Positions 51,701-59,471 of a DNA stretch of 64,000 nucleotides are shown here, piece after piece. The translations under genes were made by a program, and so were the position numbers. Source of the DNA: WLJO01 sp945889085 (lineage in GTDB: Bacteria > Actinomycetota > Acidimicrobiia > Acidimicrobiales > Ilumatobacteraceae). Within the stretch, counting starts at the first letter, position 1; each line of letters opens with the position of its first letter. The notes under the pieces are model-generated. The model made no database searches, was not told where the DNA came from, and was given only the letters and a program-made list of their open reading frames with translations. Location: assembly GCA_945889085.1 (NCBI GenBank), contig CAMDBM010000009.1, positions 1-64,000 of the forward strand. The letters run 5' to 3'.

Positions 51701-52060
51701 TGCACAGTGATCGAGGACCGGCAGCAGGAATGCCTCGGTCTTTCCGGAGCCGGTGCCGGTGGTGACGAGTGTTGGCTCGGGCGTGTGGTTGAGCGATGTG
51801 AGTCGGTCGAACGCCTTTGCCTGATGGAGGTGCGGTTTGAACCAGCCCGGCATCCAGCCGAGGGGTGGGTTCCAAGACGGTGGAGCGGGACGGAACTTTG
51901 TGCGCACCCGCAAGTACGGCCCACGGAAGATGCCGTCGGTGTCGTGCTGCAGGAACTCCCGCAACGCCGAACGAACGTCGTGGTCACTCAACGCGAACGT
52001 GGTGGTGAGGAATTCGATGACCGAATTCCGGACCTCGTCGGCCACCAGGCTGGGGATCAC
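45785..52060 (-). CDS. Giant DEAD-box/DUF1998 helicase with VSR-like nuclease segment (DruE/DrmA-DrmB-like)
   Basis: 2091 aa. Walker A TTGTGSGKTEAF near residue 100, Walker B VLDEFHTYDG near 230, SAT in VATSATLG near 271, helicase C motifs CTPTMELGIDIGDLSAVM near 1003 and YIQRAGRAGRLTG near 1035. Zinc-type pairs: CRMC 487, CPSC 573, CDAC 913, CPQC and CPRC 1320-1343, CQYC 1447. The DUF1998 C-terminus (VPGGTGYLGRL, CECQNEGRQACHRCLL) ends near 1600. Residues about 1710-1770 (KPDFLF, EVAVYLDGFQFH, KRRALRTNDVVVW) look like a VSR/DUF559 nuclease. GTG overlaps the methylase stop (GTGA). Resembles DruE of Druantia or fused DrmA-DrmB of DISARM. Confidence 0.85.
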   Translation of the reverse strand: MIPSLVADEVRNSVIEFLTTTFALSDHDVRSALREFLQHDTDGIFRGPYLRVRTKFRPAPPSWNPPLGWMPGWFKPHLHQAKAFDRLTSLNHTPEPTLVTTGTGSGKTEAFLLPVLDHCARMRALGKQGVKALLLYPMNALASDQARRIGEYVHSHPELAGVTAGLYVGEDGTHTTMGPDHLIDVKHQLLIDPPDILLTNYKMLDFMLLRQNDQKLWQASERGLLQYIVLDEFHTYDGAQGTDVAMLLRRLGAALGVAQPNRPLGDVTPVATSATLGTGTSSADSMREFAGRVFGCPFPPDSVIGEDRLSPEEVVADVDYGLPFPEARDVLAVDLDDPLWLSQLAELFIGKGNVSPIELGALLMRHSLTRGVLAGASKGATLWDDALEAVIARIPSWGRHAQTDRAGAHEALTRFLALLSAARLTDPATTNEVPLFNIEVQLWVREVSRLLRSISHEPRFRWLDSGDMTDSLDSVPAVELPSVYCRMCGRSGWLALATEFGDRLVHDPARTYRAMAEKPGTTRALIRASAGELDVLWLSTADGQLSPAQHADALPVLVQRDEESARHSECPSCGEQDAIRPIGSRVASMASVGISQLFGSPKVNIEERKLLAFTDSVQDASHRAAFFASRTHRFNLRSVMAKAVDGAGILTLADIATELLIETKRNPEAAYALVPPDLMRDSEVATAWTAAPDPVGQARLEKRLEFEAALEVGLRSRLGRTLELTGTASAWVTAGTDPALGALAAHVHLHLPGQLTLKFEPTSHEYTVYVRGLLERLRMRGGILHPWLEPFAKEDGNTWRLWGGRAVGMPVFMPDQSRPSFFTTDVSTEKLDSVRALGATPSWLVDWGVRVLGIPAAEARDLNTVVLEQLAAHDYLRTVKTTKGNTVYALGPESITVSRVDQQGGSWGLLRCDACSFTWVPGPDQLGAWHQTPCLRYRCTGRFQSEASAESSYYRRLYLSGMRRVVTEEHTGLLSRAKREAVEADFKTGKQADSPNVLTCTPTMELGIDIGDLSAVMLTSIPRNPASYIQRAGRAGRLTGNALVVSFLPTEPRALYYLTEPRHMLAGEVRPPNCYLDAIEILRRQYLAFVIDATARGTVAAPPMPIGMGQTVIRGLDHGGWMHAIVQASQVDATNLSTQFADLFGDAITDNTRQQITEFAANGIAELVKTAFSRWEAQLGNLTNQRTRLKTAIDAIDTKAHKTQEDEDNRSRLAGERAAVHRQIETIRKEYILSGLERLGLLPNYTLIGDTTQLDASLWSRGKDGSYESTLHEYQRNRSVALQEFAPGNSFYVGGHRLVIDGLDIGGAGDDDEMLWRLCPQCGFGAPETSRPNWNKCPRCDNEDINDLGARHRVIPLTKVTTMDSEEATRVYDDKDDRERELYDIVSTVDVDPLDVVSAYEHNTEVFGMELSRTATLRTVNLGRLRMGAGSVFIAGLEYKAARFHTCQYCGVVDGARPRRQHEPVRHRGWCYTRSGAKKEEWRDLVLMHELHTEAVRLLMPVSTFESKERLASFKGALMLGLRLDFGGEPDHLAVVTSDYPGSGGPGRRRFLVVHDLVPGGTGYLGRLASPERLGEILRAAQVAIARCECQNEGRQACHRCLLAGVAPNEIGSVSRSLALEVLDQLLASWEFHPVATVADIDISHVEQSELERRFAKLLLGWGANRFTSGSAKPVALPGGTTGIELRLQEGDQQVARWLVTEQKQAGGLHHTKPDFLFQRQDGPPLEVAVYLDGFQFHATTEHNRLADDAQKRRALRTNDVVVWNVTWDDVIAHEQALNPDVATQAPDRPMLSDQQRIQAQAVLSQGPQFDSFEARWLQFNPIRLLLEYLRHPDERWPLLARSALGGFVAGNPALASAPRYALNQIEGAVRSALNGGVHPTGQADGVVAGVGLPTLHGLPLHVFLDTRAEYADPTLMLPRSLVLSVIDDSTEGLVEPAHRQRWADWLQWANVLQFASDRYSEHVISARSEHASLDLGNLMLIPGGEGAVAIPILELADVEDELALVTSASAQNLARRALAHEGVPMPIVGYDLDGDGDLPPLEVAWPQQKVAILVETDEDSAAAIRQAGWAAKDVEEWTLGELLQAIAGDH

Positions 52061-55000
52061 GGGCGCACCGTCTGGGGCACTCGGTAGTCAGGAGCGCGTT
52101 CGGTGAGCCGACGGCTGAACTCCTCGAACGCCCTTGTCATTTCGGCCTCGCGGTCGGCCTTCAGGAATGGGGCCTGGTACTTGCCAAAATCGACGCCGCC
52201 CTCCTCCAACGATTCGAGGAGCGCCTCCCAGTCACCCTTCTGTTGCGTCTGGCCATGGGCATGATGGTCCTTGGCGATCTTGCGACCGTTCGCATCGAAA
52301 TACATCTCGTATTCGTATTTGCGTAGTACCGCGAACTGCGTGCGGTACATCGCACAGAGCTGCTCAGCGGTGAGGCCGAGCATGAGCGCGGCGAGCGCAT
52401 CGAGCTCCGCAAGAGCGAGCCATCGGTCGTAGTCACGTCGCAGCGGTGTATCCATGGTCCACTTCGGAGCAATGTCACCCAGCGGCGGGCGGGTTGGCAT
52501 CGCGTTCGCCCACGTGTCGGCCTGCCAAGCCGGATCGAACAGTTCTTCCCAGAGGGCCGAGTAGTCCGCTGTGACGCAATTGAGACGGAGTGTCCGCAGC
52601 AGCAGTTCGCGCTCCATCGGGTGCGAAACAACAATGGGGAAGCGGGAGGCCATTTCGTCCTGAACGTGAGCCTTGCCAGAAACCTTCAATAGATAGTCGA
52701 TAGGGAGACTGCTTAGAAGACCTTCAAATGAGACAGTTTGAGACCGGTTCTGAAACCCGATCGTGTGGCAGGAATGGATGTGCAGCGATCCAGGGGGCAG
52801 CAGAGCGGAGTGGACGGAACGCTCAAGGCCTGGCTGAGTCATCGTGCGACCGATGATCCGCCAGTAGGTATTACTCGGCTTGCCCCACCACTGATCGATC
52901 CGGCTTTCGTACGTGGCTCGATCGCAGACGCGTTGGTAGTTCGTGCGCGGGATCAGGAGCCCGGGGAGGACTTCCAGATCCCACCTCGAATAGTCACCTT
53001 TGCTCCTACAGTTCTCGTTCGGCTGCTTGGCAAAGGGTGTGGCCACCGTGAAGTGTGGTCCTTGAAGGATCACCTCATTCCAGGACGACGGGGACTCGGT
53101 GCGCCACACCATCGTGCCATCTTCCTTCGCGTTTGTCTCATTCCAGCCGACAGACCACCGATACTCGAGATCGGCGAGACGGACCGGATAGCGCGCGAGC
53201 GCGTCGATTGTGGAGAGATCGGCTTGTGTGACTGGCCTGAGGAGCCGAGCCTCCTCAGCGGGCGTGCCGGGTTCGTCGAAGAGCGCTGCCCACGAGGTGA
53301 GGACGTCAAGATCTACAGTGACGACTCGTTGGGAGTGGGGGCGCAGATCCCAACCGCCAGAGGGGTACTGAATACCAGGTGTCGATCCTTCTCCGTTGTG
53401 CTCCAACGACGCATCAACTGTTGCCGGGATGAGGAGATGGGATACAGCGAGGAACCGCGGTGGCCGTTCCGGGCCGTATACGTGAAGTCCGAAGGTCACC
53501 GGATGGCCAATATCCTCGAAAAGGAACATCTCGTTGATGAACTGGAAGTGTCGACGCAGATGTCTGTAGGTCTGGCGCCGAAGGGCTCCACCCTCCGGGT
53601 CGGTGAAATGGCTTTCCGGATGGAGCAAGCCGCTTATCCCTGTCGGAGCCGCATTTCTCCAGACCTTCTCCATGAACAACATGTAGAGGTTCGATCGAAC
53701 GCCTCTGAGCATCGGGTGCACCACAGGAGAACCGAGCACCTGGGTGAGGCCGGCGGCGTTTGCCACTTCGGCAATGTAGGCGTGCTCGTTGCTCCCGATC
53801 GAGAGGACCGCTGTACGCCTTGCCCGAATCTCTGCATCCGGGGCCTTCTCGATGATTCCGAACCACGGGTCGAACTCGCCTAGAGCCACGCTGTCTTCCC
53901 AGTTGATTCGAACCCACGGCGGGTTCCCCACCTGAAGGTCGAACCCTCCTCTCTGGAACAGGTGGGCCCACTCGAGTTCCCAGTGCCAGAATCCCTCACG
54001 CTCGGCGATTTCGCTTGCGAGGTTCAACCACGGGTGATCGGCGATCACGTCGTCCACCAGTCGCTGGTCGAAGTCCAGGCGCACCTGTTCGTTGCGCTGC
54101 GTGATCTCGTCGAGATCGGCAAACAGGTCCAGTTGCCCAACGGGCGGTTCGTTTGAGCCCTTGCCGAGCAAACCTTCCAGAGCGTTCATCCACTGGTCCA
54201 TACTCGGTGGCCCCTCGCCGTCGAGCGGCCAGAACCACAGAGCGCACCATGCGTGCATCACCAGACGCAGTCGTCCGAGCGGCGATCCGGGGTTCGCGAT
54301 CATCTCCTCGATCGCCACAGCGCTCATTCGGGTGGTCGTATTCGTTGACGACCCCCACACGTCCAGTGGACGCCGGAGCCCGCGCTCGGCAGCCTCGAGT
54401 GTGGGTGTCACCCGCCCCCATAGCGCTTCAACCCGGGTGGCCAGTCGGGTAAGTCGATCGAGTTGCTGCGCGTTCAAGGGTTTGAGCAGGTTCTTGCGCC
54501 AGGTGCGCAGCGCCCCGGCCTGGTCCTTGCGCAGTTCTTTGGCTTCCTTCGCGTCCCCGGCAGCGCCCCAGCCGTGCGCCGGGAGCAGGAAGTGGTGGAT
54601 CTCGTCAGGGGCGACGGCTCCGCTCGACAACGGTCGCTCGTGAGCGGGGCTCTCCCACCACTTTGCAGTCTTGAGCGTGGCCTGCGTGTACACGGATCGC
54701 TGCGCTCCGATGAGCGAGTTACCGCGCCGAAGGTGAAGACCGAACCAAGGCGCTTCCAGCCCTCGGTGCATACAGTTCAACCACATGCTTACTTCGGCAA
54801 GTTCCACAGCGGTGCGGTTGAGGTCCACGCCGTAGCTCTGGTGCAGGGCGAGGTGGGCCTTCACCTTCTGGAGCTCGTCCGGGTAGCTGACCGGGTCGAT
54901 GTCCTCACCGAGTTCGCGTTGGCGCCGGCGCAGATACTCCGGCGCGAGTTGGTTGATGGCCTCGTTGAGGAATGCACCGGAACCGAGTGCCGGCTCGCAG

Positions 55001-56652
55001 ATGGTAAGGCGCAGGATGTCCTCGGCGGGCGTGGTGGTGCCTTCCTGATCGAGCAGTTCTGCCAGCGAGTGCTTCACCACGCAACGGGTGAGCACCTCGG
55101 GTGTGTAGTAGCTGGCGGATCGCTGGCGATCACGGCCCGACAGCCGGAAGACGAAACTTCCCTTGAGGTGCACCAAGGGTTCGGTCTGGCCATTCGTCTC
55201 GTTGATCGTCGTCTTCACACAGTCGTCGGGAAAGTCCTTGATGCGCGTGAGCGGCGCGACCCACGAGCCCTTGTCCTCCTTGCCCGTGCGTTGGAGTTCG
55301 ATGAGGTCCTGATCGGCGAAAAAGCCGGTGTATGCCATGAGGCCCTCGTACACGGCGCCCAATTGGTTGATGCCGAGTTGCGAGTAGCTGACGAACCCGC
55401 GGTCCTGGCCCTTGCGTTCCTTGGAGAGCATGAGCAGTTGGAGCACGCGTTGCAGCGTCTGGTTGCGCAGGCCCACCGAGTCGATCGTCGGTGTCGCGTT
55501 CGGCGAGAACAGCGTGCTCTTCAGTGGGCGGAACTCAAGCTCCTGATGCCCCTCGGCCTCGTCTGCGTCGAGTGCCATCTGAACCTGACGGTTCTCGCCG
55601 ACACCGTCGTTCACCAGTTTGAAGAGCAGGGACAGGCTTTCGAAGATGTGGGAGCCGTTCTGGGCCTTGTCCGTAGTGAGCTTGGTGAGTGCGAGATCCC
55701 GCAGACGGTCGAGCCCGTAGCCCTCTGCATATTCAGGGGCGTCGACCGGGAGGATCCCCAACTCGGACCGAGCCTCGGCAAAGAGCAGGAACAGCATCCG
55801 GTAGAGGAAGCGTAGGGACTCGCGGGTGAGCACACGAGCGAGGTCGGGTTGGTTGAAGACACCCTGGTGCTTGGCGCGCAGACCCTCGATCACGTCGTTC
55901 GCGATGAGTTCGACGCTGTGACGAATGCCCTCACGAAGCTCCTTGCTCACCCCGACGGCGTGCTTGAGCGACCCTTCGCGCAGTTCGTCGATCTGCGACA
56001 CGCCGTCCACCGGGGCGATCGCGTCGGCGCTGAAGAGCGCAGCGATGGTGGCGAGCTCACCCGACGGCTTGGTGTCATTGCGTTCGAGCGCCAGGCTGAG
56101 GTCCACCGCGAGCAGCCGGCCTTCGGCCCACGAGTAACGGTCCACGAGTGCGTAGTAGCCGCCGGCGCAGAGCAGCGCGAAGCGGGGCGGCTCGTCCGCC
56201 GCGAAGACCGCAGACACCACGTCGTCGAGATCGGCTGCGCTGCCATCACTGAGTGTGAGCCGTGACGCAAGGAGGTCATCGAGGTCGTCGCAGTTGTCGA
56301 GCCCGAGGGCGACCAACTGCGGGCCGATGGCAGAGTCGAGCACGCTGAGCGCAGGAACGCTGACGTTCTTGCCGCCACGCTCGACGCCGAAGTGCGTGGC
56401 CCCCGACGGATAGCCGAGGGCATCGAGCGCCAGACGGTGGACGTCGGTGGTGTCACCCGTTTCGAGCGCCCGAACGCGGGCCTTCGAGAAGGTCTTGCCC
56501 ATTCCTCGCAAACGAGTGCGTGCCGTGGGCTCACCCCGTCCCTCAGCAGTGTCCCAGCGGGTGCGCAGTTGCTTGAGGCTGGATTGAAGCATCGAGTCGA
56601 GGAAGTGGTCCGAGAAGTACTCGCCGCGGTTGATGATCGAGTCGAAGGTCAC
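52057..56652 (-). CDS. Eco57I/PglX-like N6-adenine DNA methylase (DrmMI-like)
   Basis: 1531 aa. Motif X SASYYTPEVLTRCVV near residue 510, SAM motif I ICEPALGSGAFLNEA near 550, and catalytic NPPW in DLQVGNPPWVRIN near 908. About 450 residues of helical N-domain precede them and a long C-domain (target recognition, then an acidic tail) follows. There is no visible nuclease motif. Such proteins protect host DNA or mark it for phage discrimination in DISARM, BREX and type IIG systems. ATGA overlap with the SNF2 gene and GTGA overlap with the giant helicase. Start at 56652. Confidence 0.9.
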   Translation of the reverse strand: MTFDSIINRGEYFSDHFLDSMLQSSLKQLRTRWDTAEGRGEPTARTRLRGMGKTFSKARVRALETGDTTDVHRLALDALGYPSGATHFGVERGGKNVSVPALSVLDSAIGPQLVALGLDNCDDLDDLLASRLTLSDGSAADLDDVVSAVFAADEPPRFALLCAGGYYALVDRYSWAEGRLLAVDLSLALERNDTKPSGELATIAALFSADAIAPVDGVSQIDELREGSLKHAVGVSKELREGIRHSVELIANDVIEGLRAKHQGVFNQPDLARVLTRESLRFLYRMLFLLFAEARSELGILPVDAPEYAEGYGLDRLRDLALTKLTTDKAQNGSHIFESLSLLFKLVNDGVGENRQVQMALDADEAEGHQELEFRPLKSTLFSPNATPTIDSVGLRNQTLQRVLQLLMLSKERKGQDRGFVSYSQLGINQLGAVYEGLMAYTGFFADQDLIELQRTGKEDKGSWVAPLTRIKDFPDDCVKTTINETNGQTEPLVHLKGSFVFRLSGRDRQRSASYYTPEVLTRCVVKHSLAELLDQEGTTTPAEDILRLTICEPALGSGAFLNEAINQLAPEYLRRRQRELGEDIDPVSYPDELQKVKAHLALHQSYGVDLNRTAVELAEVSMWLNCMHRGLEAPWFGLHLRRGNSLIGAQRSVYTQATLKTAKWWESPAHERPLSSGAVAPDEIHHFLLPAHGWGAAGDAKEAKELRKDQAGALRTWRKNLLKPLNAQQLDRLTRLATRVEALWGRVTPTLEAAERGLRRPLDVWGSSTNTTTRMSAVAIEEMIANPGSPLGRLRLVMHAWCALWFWPLDGEGPPSMDQWMNALEGLLGKGSNEPPVGQLDLFADLDEITQRNEQVRLDFDQRLVDDVIADHPWLNLASEIAEREGFWHWELEWAHLFQRGGFDLQVGNPPWVRINWEDSVALGEFDPWFGIIEKAPDAEIRARRTAVLSIGSNEHAYIAEVANAAGLTQVLGSPVVHPMLRGVRSNLYMLFMEKVWRNAAPTGISGLLHPESHFTDPEGGALRRQTYRHLRRHFQFINEMFLFEDIGHPVTFGLHVYGPERPPRFLAVSHLLIPATVDASLEHNGEGSTPGIQYPSGGWDLRPHSQRVVTVDLDVLTSWAALFDEPGTPAEEARLLRPVTQADLSTIDALARYPVRLADLEYRWSVGWNETNAKEDGTMVWRTESPSSWNEVILQGPHFTVATPFAKQPNENCRSKGDYSRWDLEVLPGLLIPRTNYQRVCDRATYESRIDQWWGKPSNTYWRIIGRTMTQPGLERSVHSALLPPGSLHIHSCHTIGFQNRSQTVSFEGLLSSLPIDYLLKVSGKAHVQDEMASRFPIVVSHPMERELLLRTLRLNCVTADYSALWEELFDPAWQADTWANAMPTRPPLGDIAPKWTMDTPLRRDYDRWLALAELDALAALMLGLTAEQLCAMYRTQFAVLRKYEYEMYFDANGRKIAKDHHAHGQTQQKGDWEALLESLEEGGVDFGKYQAPFLKADREAEMTRAFEEFSRRLTERAPDYRVPQTVRP

Positions 56653-59471
56653 GGCACGATCACCGCCACCACTCGCACGAGTGGCTCACCCTCGCTCGAC
56701 AGGCGTTCGATGAGGCGGGTCTTGGCCGCTGCGACTTCGTCGATCTGTTTGACTCGCTTGTCCACCAGGCCTGGGAGGGTGATTTGCTCGGCCAGTGCTC
56801 TCGACTGCTTCTTCCAGTCGTCCACGCGCCGGGTATGGGCCTGCACCGTTGGAAGCATCGCCTTGCTTCGCTCCTTGCGAACCGACTTGATGTGCACCCG
56901 TCCGGCGGCGACGGCTGCGCTCACCAGTTTCTGAGCCTTCTTCACTTCCGGCGATGTCTCGTCGATTCCTCGGTTGGGCATTCGCGGACCAAGCTTTGCC
57001 TCGGCCATCACCGTATCCAAACGACGGATGCGGGGCGTCTTGTCGACGCGGTCGATGGCCATCCATTCGACGACCGTCGCCTGACCGTTCTTGTTCGAGT
57101 AGATGCCTTGGACGACGAAGGTGATGTCGTCCACGTTGGCGCTGAGGACCGGGGCCTCGTTCCGGCCGATCTGTTGGAGCACCTTGTCCGATACCCACTC
57201 GACGACCGGGTGCTGGCCGCTGAAGAACACCTCTTCGGGCCAGAGCAGTTCATCGCCGTCACGCGCACGAGCAAGGCTGTCGTTGGCGTAGACCGGGTCG
57301 CTGGTGAGCTTGAGGCGTTCGAGCACCTTGCGGGCCTTCAGGTAGTTCTGCGGCAGCACGTCGAGGCGACGCACCAGGTCGCTGGGTGGCTTGAACGCCA
57401 CGAGGCTCGACGCTGCCTCGAGGCGCAGGTCGAGTTCTCGTTCTGGGTTCACGAAGGTCTGGTTGAGAGCCTCAGTGAAGAAGTCGGCGTCGTTGGCGAA
57501 CAGGGTCGGAAGGTCCACGGTCGCCGTAGCCTCCTCGACCGCTCCCGCCGTGGCCATCAGTTTGTCGAACGCATTGACCGGCTCGTTCGGGATGATGTCC
57601 TCGGCCTTCGTGCCGTCCGCCAAGCCAGCGATGACCTTCTTCTCCTCTTCCTTCTCGTCGTAGAGACCCATGAGGGGCGACGTATCTCCGTAGGCCTTGT
57701 AGGCCTCCTCTGCCTTTTCGAGGAGACGGTCCAGCACCTTCATCTCACCACCTGATTCGAGTGTGTTCGACTTCAGGATGAGTGCTCGGATTTCTGCCGG
57801 GTACTTCTGGCCGTAACGGTCGATTCGGCCGTTGCGCTGTTCGATCGTGATGAGGCTCCACGGCAGGTCGAAGTGGATCAGGTGATGGCACTGGCGGTGA
57901 AGGTTGACACCCTCGGAGGCGATATCGCCGGTGAGCAGGATGCGCACCGGGCGCTTCTCGAGCGCGAAGTCCTCCACGATCCCCATCTGCGTCGTGTCGG
58001 GAAGACCGCCGTGCAGCACCCGGATCTGTTCGGGCTTCAACCCGGTCATTGCCGGGAGGGATTCTGCGAGCCAGTCGAGCGTGGCGTGACGCTCGGAGAA
58101 GATCACTGCGCGCACGTCGCTCTTCGGGCCAACGCCTATCTTTGACAGCTCCGCGACGAGCGCCCGCAGCTTGGATGCGCTCTGATCCTCGATCTGCCGG
58201 TTGAGCCGATCCAGCTCGGCCAGTGCTTCGAGTTCGGCCGCCGCTTTCGGATCCGTCTTCTTCGCGACGTTGGCTCGACGATTCGCGATCGTCTCCGCAA
58301 GCGCCCGGTGTGAGGACAGAAAGGCTTTGAGCAACGTGTAGGGGAAGAGCCTCTGCCCTTCGCCGCTGACCGGTGACTGGCCGTTAGCCGGGTGGAGCCA
58401 GCGGTCGTGAAGCTCGTTGAACACCGCTTCTTCTGCTGCGTTGGCTTCCGCACGGATGCCTTCCAGCGGCCTCCGGTTCGCCCAGCCGGAACCCACCTCG
58501 TGTTCGACTGATGGGCTGTTCTTGTGACGGCGGACGTAGAGGTGCTCGATGTCTTTGTGCGTGTAGTTCTTCGGGTCAGCGATCGCCGTCGGGTCGAGGA
58601 GGCGGATCAGTTCAGCGAAACTCTCGGCCTTGCCGTTGTGCGGCGTGGCGCTGGTGAGGATCAGGGCGTCGGTGTTAGGGGCGAGCGTGCGTGCCAACTG
58701 GTTGCGAAGGCTCGACCGATTCACCACGTTGTGGCATTCGTCGATAGCGACTGCATCCCATTGAACGCTCTGGAGATGGTGTCGATAGCGGCCGACGTCT
58801 TTGAGTGTGTCGATCGAGATGATCACCCGTTTGAAGAAGGTGAAGGGGTTGCGGGTCGCCGGGATCTTCTGGCGAACCCGCTGGATGCCCTCTGAGTCGA
58901 GACGAACGAGCGGGATCGAAAAGCGGCTCCACATCTCTAACTGGAACTGCTCGAGGATGTGTTTCGGCGTAACCACAAGGATCCGTTCGCCTCGTCCTCG
59001 TCGGATGAGTTCCGTGAGCAGCATCCCCACTTCGAGGGTCTTGCCGAGACCGACGGCATCCGCGATGAGTATCCGGGGCTGCAGAGCTTCGAGCGCCTTG
59101 GCAACCGGCTGGCGCTGATACTCCATGCTGTCGAGCAGTTGGCGGTGCCCAACCGTTAGGCGAGATTCGCTGAGCGGCACGGGAGTCTTGCGCAGGAGCG
59201 CCTCGAGATACAGGCGACTCGACCGGAAGTTCGGCGAGTCGTCGGTAACGAGTCTGGTGGCGTTCGGATCGAGCGGTTCGACCCGGTCGAGCATGGTGAA
59301 GAACGTGGCCTCCTGGTCGCGGACGAGCTCGGAGGTACCGACGACGGAAACCTTCAGGCCCATAGTTTCCGTGGCGCCTCGCGCACGGACCATCCACTCC
59401 TCGTCGCGCACCACGACTTGTGCGCCTGGAGCGAGAAGAGGGAGGTTCTTCTCGTCGGTGGCCGAACTCAC
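56649..59471 (-). CDS. SNF2-family helicase (DrmD-like)
   Basis: 940 aa from the GTG at 59471, which overlaps the Mrr stop as GTGA; the open frame reaches 59531. Walker A DAVGLGKT (138-145), Walker B DECHN (244-248), SATPHNGK (about 274), and helicase C with GDIASEGVNLHRQCHHLIHF, then RNGRIDRYGQ near 555. The C-terminal 300 residues are charged and coil-prone. This is COG0553-type, as in class 1 DISARM DrmD, and it is encoded directly before the methylase as in that system. Confidence 0.9.
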   Translation of the reverse strand: MSSATDEKNLPLLAPGAQVVVRDEEWMVRARGATETMGLKVSVVGTSELVRDQEATFFTMLDRVEPLDPNATRLVTDDSPNFRSSRLYLEALLRKTPVPLSESRLTVGHRQLLDSMEYQRQPVAKALEALQPRILIADAVGLGKTLEVGMLLTELIRRGRGERILVVTPKHILEQFQLEMWSRFSIPLVRLDSEGIQRVRQKIPATRNPFTFFKRVIISIDTLKDVGRYRHHLQSVQWDAVAIDECHNVVNRSSLRNQLARTLAPNTDALILTSATPHNGKAESFAELIRLLDPTAIADPKNYTHKDIEHLYVRRHKNSPSVEHEVGSGWANRRPLEGIRAEANAAEEAVFNELHDRWLHPANGQSPVSGEGQRLFPYTLLKAFLSSHRALAETIANRRANVAKKTDPKAAAELEALAELDRLNRQIEDQSASKLRALVAELSKIGVGPKSDVRAVIFSERHATLDWLAESLPAMTGLKPEQIRVLHGGLPDTTQMGIVEDFALEKRPVRILLTGDIASEGVNLHRQCHHLIHFDLPWSLITIEQRNGRIDRYGQKYPAEIRALILKSNTLESGGEMKVLDRLLEKAEEAYKAYGDTSPLMGLYDEKEEEKKVIAGLADGTKAEDIIPNEPVNAFDKLMATAGAVEEATATVDLPTLFANDADFFTEALNQTFVNPERELDLRLEAASSLVAFKPPSDLVRRLDVLPQNYLKARKVLERLKLTSDPVYANDSLARARDGDELLWPEEVFFSGQHPVVEWVSDKVLQQIGRNEAPVLSANVDDITFVVQGIYSNKNGQATVVEWMAIDRVDKTPRIRRLDTVMAEAKLGPRMPNRGIDETSPEVKKAQKLVSAAVAAGRVHIKSVRKERSKAMLPTVQAHTRRVDDWKKQSRALAEQITLPGLVDKRVKQIDEVAAAKTRLIERLSSEGEPLVRVVAVIVP

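Noticed and set aside
54463..55815. 450-codon plus-strand frame inside the methylase gene
   Set aside because: Shadow of the methylase; no recognisable motif.
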